A stretch of DNA of 64,000 nt from Gigaspora rosea (Eukaryota > Glomeromycota > Glomeromycetes > Diversisporales > Gigasporaceae): assembly GCA_003550325.1 (NCBI GenBank), contig QKWP01000426.1:33636-97635 (forward strand), given 5' to 3'. Every line of letters starts with the position of its first letter. Position 1 is the stretch's first letter. The notes under the pieces were generated by a model that worked only from the letters and a program-made list of their open reading frames with translations, made no database searches and was not told where the DNA came from. The position numbers and the translations under genes are program-made. Shown here piece after piece: positions 37,140 through 48,005 of the stretch.

Positions 37140-38200
37140 TATTTAAATACAGTACCAATATAAATAAATAAAATTAAAATAAATTAAATAAAAAAAAATT
37201 AAAATAAATTAAAAAAAAATAACGTTAAAAAATAAAAAGAAAATAATTTAAAACTAATACATAATAAATAAAATTAAATAACTTAAAAATAAAAAAAAAA
37301 AAAAAAATAAAGAACAAAAAAAAAATTAAAATAATAAATAAAAAAAGGATTAAATGATTTGTAACTAAGGTTACAGAATAAATTTATAACTGTAAAATAC
37401 TAAGATCAGGTATAATGTGACTATCAATCCAAATTTTCTATAAAAATAAAACCGTGCAATTAAGGTTAGGGTTAGAGTGAGGCTTGGTATAAGGCTTTTG
37501 GGTTAGAGAGTGCTTTAGTTACATTAAAATTTAGCAAGGAATTTTTTTTGTTAGAAATCGAAAGGTAGTTTCATATGTGAAATTTTGATTTAGAAGCAAT
37601 TTTTGGCAAAACAAACGTTTGTTTGACTTTTTCAAATGTGTAATATTACACCTGATCTTAGAATATGATTTGCTTGTTAGAATGGGTTACAGTAACCACG
37701 GTTACAAATTAATTAATCCATAAAAAAAATAAAAAAATAAAGAAAAAAATTTAAAAAATTGAAAACGTTAAAAAGAAGTTTAATTAAAAAATAACGTTAA
37801 AAAAAAAATAATAAAAAAAAAATTAAAAAATAATATTAAAAAAAAAAATTAAAAAAAATTAAAAAAATCAAAAATAAAAAAAATATTGAAAAAAATAAAT
37901 AAGAAAAATTTTAAAATAAAAAAACGTTAAAAAAAATAAGAATAAAAAAAATCGAAAATAAAAATAAAAAAAATAAAAAAAACCGTTAAATAAAAAAATA
38001 ATAACGATTTATATTTTATGTGTTTGTTTTTATTATTTTAGTTTATTTTAGTTTTTTTTATTTATTCTATTTATTTATTTTATTTAAATCATTTTTTAAA
38101 TTATTTATTAAATATGTATGTATGTTTTATTTTACTTTTATTTTTTAGTTTATTTTTTTTTTATTTATTTTAATCAATTTATGCAAGTCTCGATCAAAAA
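37140..38200. repeat. A-rich then T-rich low-complexity DNA
   Basis: From about 37,140 the plus strand is almost purely A with T (taaaaaaat), switching to T-rich at about 38,010. The switch makes the halves partly complementary. A MITE interrupts it at 37,355-37,711. Confidence 0.8.
37355..37711. mobile_element. 357-bp MITE in the low-complexity DNA
   Basis: Ends 'atttgtaactaaggttacag' and 'gtaaccacggttacaaatt'-type complement, with 'aggtataatgtgac / gtgtaatattacacct' inside. It contains gggttagggt-like sequence near 37,466. Confidence 0.75.
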
Positions 38201-41200
38201 GATTCGACTATTAAGCATATGCAAGGTAACTATTTTTGTAATATGTATATATACAATAGTGGGAATAATTTTGGTTTAGGAAATAAGAGCTGCGACATTT
38301 GTTGTTTTCCGCTTATTTTTAAATAAAAATTTTGTTTCGAAAAAAGGGAGGTAGCTTATTTTTGGAAATTACAGTATTGTTATTTCCCAAATTTATGCTA
38401 AAATATGCAAATTAAACCTTTACATTTATAATTTTAATATAGAAATAAGCAATTTAAAATTTTAATCTTTTTAATAATTTTTTAAAAAAATATGCAAATG
38501 TAAATCTTACTTCATTTAATTTGTCTATGATGGCGATGCATTCTCTGACCTGATCTATCTATGTATTATTTGGGGTCCTATCTAATCCCATAATAACTTG
38601 AATTGCTGTAACAGGTTTATTTTGTTGTTCTAATTCTTCTTCAGATTCATTTTCTTGCATTTCTGCTATAATATCTTCAATTGTAGGCATTTCACCTGTT
38701 GCATAATTATTGTCAATTTCAATAAATTCACATGAAAAAATATCTAAGTATTCAGAATTTTTTGAATTTTGAAACTGTGAAATAAGATTTTCTAACTCAA
38801 TTTCTTCTTTATTAGTAAGATCAATAGTTTCTAAATTTATATCTTCATCATTTTCTATAGAAGAAAGAATATCTGTTTTATACCAGGAATGAATAATCAT
38901 ATCTTCAAAAACTTTATTCCAAGCTTGTGCAACAAATTGAATTGTATTATAAATTGTTAGTAAGATTTGATTCATCAAAAGCAGCAATTTGATTTTGTAA
39001 CAATTATTTGCAATAGTGGCACTATAATTTATAGATTTTGTAGTATTAATTATAAATGTATTTAAAAGTAATATAAAAAAGTATGTACATACTAACCTTA
39101 AATGAGTAAATTAGGCCTGTATCGCATGGTTGTAACCATGTAGTAGTATGTTCTGGCAAAAAAACTACTTTAATATTTTGTAAGTTTAAGCCTTCAACAG
39201 AATGTGCAGAGCAATTATCTAGAAGTAAAAGAATTTTTCGACGAGCACAGCGCATATGATGATCTAAATCAGATAACCAATTTTGAAAAATTGAAGTTTG
39301 AATCCATGCTTTTTTGTTCCAATAATATTGAACAGGCAATGATGATTTTTTTATTCCTCTTATTGCATGCGGGTTTTCAAATTTATCAATAAAAAGAGGC
39401 AGTAATTTATCACTAACTGCATTACATGTTAACATTACTGTAACCTGATTTTTTGGTTTTTTTAATTCCTGAAATATGACCATGAGTAAGTGATTTTGAA
39501 GGCTCTAAAAGCCAATAAAGTGCAGTCTCATCACAATTATAAATATCGATTAAATTATAATTTGATAGTTCATTTTGTAAAAATTGACAAAATTTAGGTA
39601 ATTTTTCAACTGGTGCACTAGCGGCTTTACCATAATGTGCAGTATAAACTATATGATGTCATTTCTTAAAGCCTTGCAACCAACCATCCGATGCAGCAAA
39701 ATTTTGAATATTTAAAGCTGTTGTAACCTGTTTAGCTTTTTCTTGTAAAATTAATCCTGTAATTGTTAAATAGTTTTCTAATGCAAGGTCAAACCAGTGT
39801 GTGAGAATTTCTTCTAATTGTGGGTAATCAGGTAATCGATTTCACTTTTGTTGTGCTACAGTACTTTCTTCATCTAAACTAAGCCAATATGATGCTTGTG
39901 CAAGAATTTTAGCTACAGTTGACCAACCAATTTCAAACTTATCTGCCAATTCTTGTTAAAAAAAGTTTGGGTTATCTTTTGCAAATTGGCATAATGTTTT
40001 TTTTGTTTGCCATTTAATATTTTTTGAGGTTTTTTAGATATGGCATTATTTTTTTCTTTGATTTTGCATTTACGTTTAGTAGAAATAATTTCATTATCAT
40101 TATCTGACATATTTTTACTGACACTAAATTTTAGATATGTTATAAAAAAATTTAAATTTAATTTTTATCATATTATATTTATATTTTTTAAAGCAATTAC
40201 TATAAATAACATCTCTTACTTTCAAGTTTCATATGCAATCATACATATTCACAAATAAAATGCATTAAGAAATAATTCTAAAATTCTATATATCTTTATC
40301 TTTAAGTGTATACACGTTTTAAATAAAGTTCTAATTGAATTGATTAATTAATAAAGTGATATAATTGGTACAAAAATGATATGCATGCATTTCATATACG
40401 CACTTTATACAAATTGGCATAGACAATTATGATACAAAATTAGTTTAGATTCTTAATTATTCTAAAAGAAGAATTAATTTTAATTGTTACAATTAATAAG
40501 GATAGTGGTAATGAAGTTTTTTTTAAACAGTTATATCATGCTTGAAATTGTAATATCAGTTGCTTGGAGTCACATTAGCCAATAATCTTTGGCTGTTTTG
40601 ACTTTTAGCACTTGAAATTGCACAAAATTAAATGATTCTTAATCATAATTATTTATAAAATCAACTCAATTTTAATTGGTCTATCTATAGCAACAGTCAG
40701 TTTATAAAATTATATTACTATAAACAGTGACAAAAATTAACAAAAATAATTTTTTAGCATTGAATTGTCAGTATGACAGTATAGTTAAAGTTTTTTAAGT
40801 TTGTCACTATAACCAGAGATTTATAATAATAATAGATTTTTTAGAAAAAAATGTTGATATAACCAACTGTTGGTTAATCTAGCTGTCAGTATAACCAGAG
40901 TGACGTATATTCAATTAATCTTAATAAGACGAATCGAATGGTACCAAAATCATCCATTTTGGATTATTGGATCACAAGATACAGCCAATGGTCATAAACC
41001 AGTTGACATCCCTAAATGAGATGATTAATAAGCCCAAATCATTAAAATAATAAAAGTTTCTGAAATCATTAAGAATTAGTATCACTTTATGTGTTTAAGA
41101 ATTGATTAAATTTAAACATCTAAGTGAAAAATTCTTAGTAATCTTGTGTTTTATGATTAGATTTGGACTATTGTAGACTTAATAGAATTGTATTATTGAG

Positions 41201-41434
41201 ACAAGAACTCTGGTGGTCATTTTATCCAAATTGAGCCACTGGGCCAAAAGTTATTCACTATTAAACATTTTAAATTTTTTAATAGTATTCAATATGTAAA
41301 ACTACATATTATATTAAACACTTATAGGCCTATGAGTACATGACTATGGCAAGGTATTTTATTTATAATCACACCTCTATACAAGCATTACAATAGGGTG
41401 CGACCAACTTGTTGACTAAAGGAAGGTCTAACTG

Positions 41435-41729
41435 TATATCTTTAACTAGTACAATATTAACCCTAACCCTATGTGAGGTAAGGTGAATGTCAAAAAAATA
41501 GGATTTACCCAAAATTCATTAATAACATTAAATGCTTGCATTTATTGAAAAAAATTCTTAATAAAGCTTGACAGATTTGTATCATTAGTTTTCATTGAGA
41601 TCCTCTATTAATCCTGTCAGTTACTTTGTTTTAAACTTATATGTCTGTTACATCTTTCTGTTCTGTCTATTAGCAAATTATTTTGAATTTTCTTTATGAC
41701 AATTGGAAAACATTTATATCTGGTTTAAG
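41435..41729. other. Spacer between Tigger element and USP7-like exons
   Basis: Non-coding, AT-rich. It probably includes intron sequence just before the first recognisable exon (3' splice site tttaag at about 41,729). The upstream half of the gene was not found here or left of the transposon. Confidence 0.5.
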
Positions 41730-41860
41730 AATACAAATGCAGATGGTACTATTTCTAAACTCTTTGCAGGAAAAATAAAGAACTATGTTAAATGTATCAA
41801 CATAAATTATGAAAATTCACATATTGAAGTTTACTATAGTAATACAGAGTAAATATATGT

Positions 41861-42234
41861 GGGGGTGTCAATAGAAACCAGGCAAATCAAAAATTTTTTA
41901 AAATTAAGATTTTACGCTTAACTAATATAAAAACTAGTAAAGAATATTTTTTACTTAATAATGAACCTTTGATTAATTAATAAAAATTTAAGATATTTGC
42001 GTTTAAACAATTTGGTCGGAAATTGATAAACCGATTTTAATAGATCGTAAGAGATCATCCGATCGGGAATAACCAATCAATTGGAACGTTTATGTTACAC
42101 AGTGCGTTCCGATCAATGCTGATTAAGGCTCGGATTGTCGATCATTGTTTATGTGATTTTGTGTAATACAACACAAAAATCACGTTATCTCAAAAACTAA
42201 TTTACCGATTTGCCTGGTTTCTATTGACACCCCC
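41861..42234. mobile_element. 374-bp MITE in an intron, TSD ATGT
   Basis: Inverted ends of 28 bp start GGGGGTGTCAATAGAAACCA and are identical on both sides. ATGT flanks each end (41,857-41,860 and 42,235-42,238). It fills most of the intron between the first two USP7-like exons. Confidence 0.9.
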
Positions 42235-44210
42235 ATGTATATAAATGTTAAAAAATTGGGTTTAAATAATAATTAATTTTATCGTTATAGAAATTCTTCT
42301 TAAAGTAAAAGGATGCAAAAATTTAAACGATTCTTTCATGGATTATATTCGTAAAGAATCTTGTGAAGGTGATAATAAATTCAAAACTGAAACTTATGGT
42401 TTACAAGTATGTCATAATTTTATCACAAGGTTACTGAAAACAACATTAAATACAAAAATTTTGATTATGTAATTGTCTATAGGAAGCAGAGAAAGGAGTA
42501 ATTTTTGAAAGTTTTCCATCCGTGTTGCGCATATATTTAAAACGCCATGATATGCAAGGATATGCTCTAGTACCTATATATACATTTTTAATTATGGCAT
42601 CTAGTCCTTAATCTAATAATTTGTTGATTAAAAAAATTATATTTGCTGTAGATAAGTGATCGTTACGAATATCCTCCAAAAATTGATTTACAAAAATATT
42701 TATCACCAGATAATAGTGATAGATCAAAACCAAATAATTATTTACTTTATGGGTTTGTAATTGTGGATTCAATGTTCTCATGACTTTTAAAAATCTATTG
42801 ATAACTCTTTATTATATTTAGAGTAATTGTTCAAGGTGATTTTTATGGATCCACTTATTATGTTTTTTTAAAACCAGAAAAGAATGGAAAATGGTATGAA
42901 TTTTAATTATAAATTAATATATTGTAATAATGTACCAGATAACTAACACTGATTATCACAAAAGGTTCAAATTTGACAATGATGATATAGTTACACCTAC
43001 AACTGATAAAGAAGTATTTGAAGATAATTACGGCGGCAAAGATTATAATAATACTAAACGATTTAGAAATGCATATATGTTGATGTATATCCGTGAATCT
43101 GATATCGATTTAGTATTATCTCCAGTACTGGTTCAGGATATACCAAAACATTTGCGTAAGTGTTATCATTTATAAGAACACTGTAATTTGTAATTGTTAA
43201 ATTGTTATGAATTATTTTTCACATGCATGTTTAATAGAAAGACGCATGAACGGTTTATATGAACAGAAAAAAAAAAAAAAAGCCAAAGACAGTCATTTAT
43301 ACTTGCATACCATGGTAATTATTTGACGACTTTATGGAGACTAATACCGTAATAATTTTACTTTATATAGCATTGTTCATAGCAGTTTAAACTTTTACTC
43401 AACCTTTATCGTTAGATCGTAACTCCAGAAACCTTTGCACGTCATCAAGGATTTGATCTCGCAAATTTTGACGATCAACGATATCAACTATCTGAAATTC
43501 CACAATTTAATGTCTTGAAAAGTGAAACTTATAAGACTTTCAAGACAATGACCGCTTTAAAATTTGGATACCGAGCTGAACAAATAAGGTTCTGGGTCTT
43601 TGTAAATCGTCAAAATAAGACTGTTAGGCCAGATACTCTAATAATAGATAATTTCTTTGGCATGAGTATGTCATATATAAAATGTGTTTTTATCTTTTTT
43701 ATTTCGTGATAGATTTTTGATATCTTTTGCAATGAATAGCAATGGAAGAAATTCACACAAAAATGGCCGCAGGACAAAATGATTTGAAATTGTTTTTGGA
43801 AGCGGCAGATAAACCAATTAACGATCATGTAATATTTAATATTAGAAGTTTGTTATCTGTTATACATTTTATTAGACAAGTATTTTCTTACTATTTCGAT
43901 TGTTTTTATTTGTACATAGGCATGGTTCCCACATACAGGAGGAAATTCCCCTAATATAATTGTTTTCATCAAATACTTTAAACCAAATACGCAATCTCTA
44001 GAGTATATAATTTCGATTCATTTTATTAATTGATTTGAAATGAGAATTAATAATCACGTTTATACAAGCAGAGGACTCGGTTATTTATATGTTCAAAAGC
44101 TTGATAAAGTTTGTGATATCATTCCAATTCTTTGTGAGAAAAAGGAATTTCCACCACACACACCCTTGAAAATATACAAAGTAAGATACATTTTTTGTAC
44201 ATATGAAAAT

Positions 44211-44426
44211 GAGTCAATAGAAATCAAGCAAATTTTTTATAATAAGGTTCTTTTATAACTTTGATTAAGAATAGCTTAACCAAATTGAATAAAAAATTTT
44301 TAAATAATTATTACAAACTTGTAAAATTAATTTAAAAAATTTGTTATCAAATTTGTTTAAGTTTTTCTTAAGTTATCTTTGTTTAAAATTTTAAATTAAA
44401 AAAGATTTGCTTGTTTCTATTGACTC
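44211..44426. mobile_element. 216-bp MITE in a second intron, related ends
   Basis: Ends gagtcaatagaaatcaagca and the complement of gagtcaatagaaacaagcaa share 'gtcaatagaaa..aagcaaat' with the element at 41,861-42,234. It occupies the intron between exons ending 44,180 and starting 44,484. Confidence 0.8.
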
Positions 44427-44968
44427 TACTCCAAAGTATTTTGTCTTGTTGATTACATCGATTTTTTATTTATTACTAATTAGGAAATAAAGCCAAACAT
44501 GATTGAAGAAATGATACCAAACATGACTTTTCTAAGATATGAAATACAAAACGGTGATATAATCAAAAAGCTTTAACATACAAAATGTATGTTATTTATT
44601 AACTTGATCTTGTCTCTATTTTTTTATCCATTTTTTATAACTGAATTTCTTGCCTTGATTTAGAATTCACGAACATACAGTTGAGAATCGTATTCGTGAA
44701 ATTCCTGCATTCTATGATTCATTATTAATACGAAATGTCATTCAATTTAAGCCAAAATATGAAGGCCAAGACCAAAACCCCGAATTTGAGATAGTTTTAA
44801 AAAAGAATCAACTTAGTGAGCATAGATATGTCTGACAAATTTTATGAAAATAATATATTAATATTGAATCTTTGGCCAAAAAACGCACTTTACAATCACA
44901 CAATCGGACAAAAATCAGGGTGCAGTGATTTTACAAATTTGATCAAAAGGCATATCAATTTGCAAACC

Positions 44969-45275
44969 GGTTTCTTTTTCGGAATTTACTGCGGCAAAAT
45001 TTTTAGAGTAAATAATTTGTTGACTTTTGAGAAAATCCATAATGATTATTTAACGGTAAAAAGAGTGAAATATACTTGAACAATTATTTTTTTCGAGTCA
45101 ATCATTGAAAATTTCCAGCTAATAAGCACAGTTCTATGAAAACAAGGACGACTGGACCTCTGTTGTAAATTAATGATAAGTGCACTTGATCAGATAAATA
45201 ATTTCCGCTAACTAAATTGTTCTCTCTGAATGTTAAACTATCATCACATGTTTTTTCAATTTGAATAATAAATAC
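44969..45275. repeat. Left arm of a 307-bp inverted duplication
   Basis: It matches the complement of 45,798-46,104 over exactly 307 bp with scattered substitutions and no indels that I can see. It covers the codons reading FFFGIYCGKIF and sequence beyond a stop at 45,077-45,079. Confidence 0.9.
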
Positions 45276-45797
45276 AATCGATTCGGTAAATTATTTTATT
45301 ACTAATTTAAAATCTTTTCCCCGACCTATTCGACGATTAACTAAGGCGCTTGAGAGCACCATAAATATCGGAATTTTGTTTTGAGAAGTTATAGATTAAA
45401 TAATTCAAATATTTCAAAATTAACTAGAAAAATATTATTGCTGCTTTGGTTTAATGAAATTATTAACTTAAATAACTTATTTGTATAAGTATTTATAGTA
45501 TTAAATAATATAAAGCGTTGTGATTATGTTTAAAGTCTAAAATTGGAGAAAGCAAACCGTTGCGAGAATCAAAATTGGAAAGGGCGAAAAAAGAAAAATT
45601 TCGGATCAGGTTCGGGTTAGTTATAACATGACCCGAATCCGACCTAGTCTTAATAATACATGTGAATTTTATTTGACTAAATATTTTCACTAATTAAAAT
45701 TTATTTTTTCAACACATTTTTGATCTATTAAGCTACTTTGAATACATTAAATAATATCTCAACATAAAAACCTTTATATGAGTGTTTCTTATTTATC
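45276..45797. other. Spacer of the inverted duplication
   Basis: AT-rich, with no gene supported. It contains a small GC-richer patch near 45,605-45,645. Confidence 0.5.
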
Positions 45798-46104
45798 GTA
45801 TTTATTATTCAAATTGAAAAAACATGTGATGATAGTTTAACATTCAGAGAGAACAATTTAGTTAGCGGAAATTATTTATCTGATCAAGTGCACTTATCAT
45901 TAATTTACAACAGAGGTCCAGTCGTCCTTGTTTTCATAGAACTGTGCTTATTAGCTGGAAATTTTCAATGATTGACACGAAAAAAATAATTGTTCAAGTA
46001 TATTTCACTCTTTTTACCGTTAAATAATCACTATGGATTTTCTCAAAAGTCAACAAATTACTTACGCTAAAAATTTTGCCGCAGTAAATTCCGAAAAAGA
46101 AACC
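45798..46104. repeat. Right arm of the 307-bp inverted duplication
   Basis: Reverse complement of 44,969-45,275. The short minus-strand frame 45,994-46,176 shares the tail FFFGIYCGKIF with the left arm only within this repeat; its N-terminus is unrelated, so it is not a second gene. Confidence 0.9.
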
Positions 46105-47162
46105 AGAATTTATATGTTGTAGATTTGCTTTATCCTTTTGTCGATTTATCGCTTCATTTTTGATTTGTAAAAACAATTACCGTTAAGTGGTAATAATAAT
46201 AAAGACATTGTCCAAGCATCAATTGCAATAATATTTGAATATACTGTAATACTTGAGTAAACATGATCATAAATTAATCATATCGAGTGAGATACGTAAG
46301 AACAATTCAATTATGGGTGTTCAACCTCGATATGATTAGTAAGTGAACATAATAATGCTCATCCATAGTTATATTTACATAAAACTTTGTCGAAAATTCG
46401 AATATGCAATTTATGATATCATTGAAATTTTCTCAAGCATCATCTTTGATGTGATTAGTAGTGAACGTAATAGTGCATATTTATTATAATTAATCAAAAT
46501 AAGCTTTGAAATCAATTTTTCTATTATTTTTCAAATTCGACATCAAAAATTACAAAAATATTCGTGGGTTTTATTTTTCATAAAAACATATTAATGCTAG
46601 AAAAAAAAATAGTAATTCATTAATGTCAACAATAAAGACTCGTGGAAATGCTGTTTGACTTCTTGATCACTTAATGTTTATGCTTTATTTGGTTCAATTT
46701 CCATATCAACAATAAGTTTGTTCTCACTCTATTAATATAGAATAGGCAGTTTACAAATTTCATTGATTTTTCTGACAAAGTATACTTAATGCTATGACTT
46801 CATGTATTCCATGAATAATTGCATTTAATTGTAAGAAAAAGAGTGTTCTAGAAATCATCATTTTTAAATTGATGAGTCATATTTTAAGTATTTTTGATAG
46901 ATAATAAAATTCAAGAATTGATTAATTACCCATAGTTACGCAGAAAGTATTAGAATTGCTAAAATTACTAACGGGGTTAGGGTTACTTTTTGATGCAGTT
47001 ATGTGGATTTTCATATAAATATCAAGAATGCAATTTATGCAGAACATTTAATTAACTACCATTTTGAAACAGTTTTTTACAATAGATATCAAAAATAAAA
47101 TTAATGCAATTTATATAGTTCAATGTGTGAACGATCCTGACACCAAAATCTGAAAATTATTA
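46105..47162. other. Intergenic, no gene seen
   Basis: AT-rich. A single gggttagggtt motif lies at about 46,975. Confidence 0.5.
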
Positions 47163-47480
47163 TATTCAAGCTGCAATGAGATATTATCAGAAAGCCGAAA
47201 ACTCTAATCACCCTGAAGCACAATTAAGATATGGTTTTGGTCTTTATTATGGACATGGTGTTAATTATGGATAAGAAAGAGGCTGCTCGATATTTAAAAT
47301 TAGCCGCAGAAAATAATTATCCTACTGCAATGTAGCTATTTTGTTATTTGGCGATAACAAAAAGGAAAAGGAAGAATGGAGAGCATTGGCTAATAAAGGC
47401 AGCAAGGCTTGGTCAATTAAAAGCTATCGAAATATGTAATCAAAAAAATATTAAATATCGCTATCCTTAATAAACAATGT
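47163..47480 (+). pseudogene. Sel1-like repeat fragment, broken
   Basis: Reading 'AMRYYQKAENSNHPEAQLRY' then GFGLYYGHG, a frameshift at about 47,268, and DKKEAARYLKLAAENNYPTA gives two Sel1 (TPR-like, about 36-residue) units with the usual Ala, Gly and aromatic spacing. A stop near 47,333 and further shifts follow; the tail reads EWRALANKGSKAW. Sel1 repeats are protein-binding solenoids often attached to kinases in glomeromycotan fungi. No start codon or kinase domain is next to it, so this is a remnant. Confidence 0.7.
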
Positions 47481-47883
47481 TTAGTAATGTAAAATGTTAT
47501 GACTAAATATCAAAGCTCTATAACTCCATAAATCTTTGATTATATTTAGGGAAATTTATAAAATTTTAAAAGATCATGTTATTTTTAACCAATCAAAATC
47601 GTGAAATTTTGATTAACCCGGACCGGATCAGTCCGAAAATAAAAACAAAGGAAATTAGATATATTCGCAGATTTTGATGATCATCAATTTGTGTAACAAA
47701 CTTTTAGTATTTGCAATAAAGCATTAGACAAAGAATCAGGAATGGTTTATGGAACTACCATATATGTCATCCGATGTTTTATGTTATTGTTCATGTGATT
47801 GCCTTGATATTTTTGTCATAAAATGACATCATCATTTATGCAAAATGTCACGACAAAAAATTTCACATGCTAATATAATATGG

Positions 47884-48005
47884 ACATACGAAAATAACAG
47901 GGAATTTTTTTTATCGGAGTTAATGTCACTCATGTGCTGCTACGCAGCACATGTGAGTGACATTAGTTCCGATAAAAAAAAATTCCCTGTTATTTTTCAT
48001 CGTAC
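47884..48005. mobile_element. 122-bp near-perfect hairpin
   Basis: catacgaaaataacaggga and the complement flank stems continuing through 'ttaatgtcactcatgtgctg' to a tiny centre (gctgctacgcagc) at about 47,942. The stem is about 58 bp. Confidence 0.85.

Larger units (their letters stand above)
35746..38579. mobile_element. 2,834-bp element, 8-bp TSD, carrying a kinase gene fragment
   Basis: Terminal inverted repeats of about 31 bp begin AGGACCCCGAATAATATATA (left) and AGGACCCCAAATAATACATA (right, complement). The 8-bp duplication ATCTAATC flanks both ends (35,738-35,745 and 38,580-38,587), as in hAT-class insertions. No transposase is encoded. Contents: short degenerate tandem repeats, a STE20-type kinase fragment, a nested MITE and about 900 bp of A-rich then T-rich low-complexity DNA. 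It sits in the C-terminal codons of the Tigger transposase. Confidence 0.9.
35613..40110 (-). pseudogene. Tigger/pogo transposase (CENP-B HTH plus DDE), split by an inserted element
   Basis: Starting at the ATG complement of 40,110: a basic N-terminus, a Psq-like helix-turn-helix (ELADKFEIGWSTVAKIL), a CENP-B/Tc5-type region (LPDYPQLEEILTHWFDLALE), then the DDE domain with IYNCDETALYW (first Asp), LLLLDNCSAH (second Asp) and LQPCDTGLI (third). Lesions: a stop near 39,956 in the HTH, TGA codons near 39,844 and 39,661, a frameshift near 39,480, a disrupted stretch at 38,988-39,090, and a 2,834-bp insertion. After VIMGLD (38,588) the coding sequence jumps the insertion and continues in frame at 35,737 as AILGYIEQSKSSFEID, ending at a TAG near 35,613. 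The last codons before 38,580 that read RTPNNT belong to the inserted element, not to this protein. Such proteins move TA-targeting elements; this copy is dead. Confidence 0.9.
32351..41434 (-). mobile_element. Tigger/pogo-type DNA transposon expanded by nested insertions
   Basis: Ends CAGTTAGACCTCTCTATAGT (32,351) and the complement of CAGTTAGACCTTCCTTTAGT (ending 41,434) face each other. TA follows the right end; the left flank reads TT, possibly a mutated TA. Subterminal blocks with 'ataacttttg..cca' also mirror each other (near 33,312 and 41,260). The transposase gene runs on the minus strand inside (40,110 to 35,613). Subtracting the nested elements at 32,470-33,153, 34,902-35,505 and 35,746-38,579 leaves about 5 kb. 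The pairing of the two ends is inference. Confidence 0.7.
41730..44820 (+). pseudogene. USP7-like ubiquitin protease, truncated at both ends
   Basis: About 13 exons (41,730-41,847; 42,291-42,406; 42,483-42,569; 42,652-42,752; 42,822-42,893; 42,965-43,155; 43,238-43,314; 43,416-43,665; 43,740-43,828; 43,920-44,002; 44,045-44,180; 44,484-44,573; about 44,665-44,820) give a continuous match to the USP7/HAUSP/Ubp15 family. Landmarks are EKGVIFESFPSVLRIYLKR, FEDNYGG, NAYMLMYIRESD, then Ubl-type repeats (RFWVFVNRQNKTVRPDT, DLKLFLEA, EIKPNMIEEMIPNM). Upstream, the MATH domain and the catalytic Cys box are absent. The active-site His motif (GGHY in USP7) reads GSTY, so the His is lost as well. The first donor is not GT at the frame-preserving position (41,848; a GT one base later breaks frame), and TAA at 44,574-44,576 interrupts the Ubl region. 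Homology stops near 44,820. Family members remove ubiquitin from nuclear substrates; this copy cannot. Confidence 0.88.

Noticed and set aside
38559..38579. RTPNNT as the true C-terminus of the Tigger transposase
   Set aside because: These codons lie in the TIR of the inserted 2.8-kb element; the real C-terminal codons resume at 35,737 downward.
45994..46176. A second gene sharing FFFGIYCGKIF
   Set aside because: The shared part is only the right arm of the inverted duplication.
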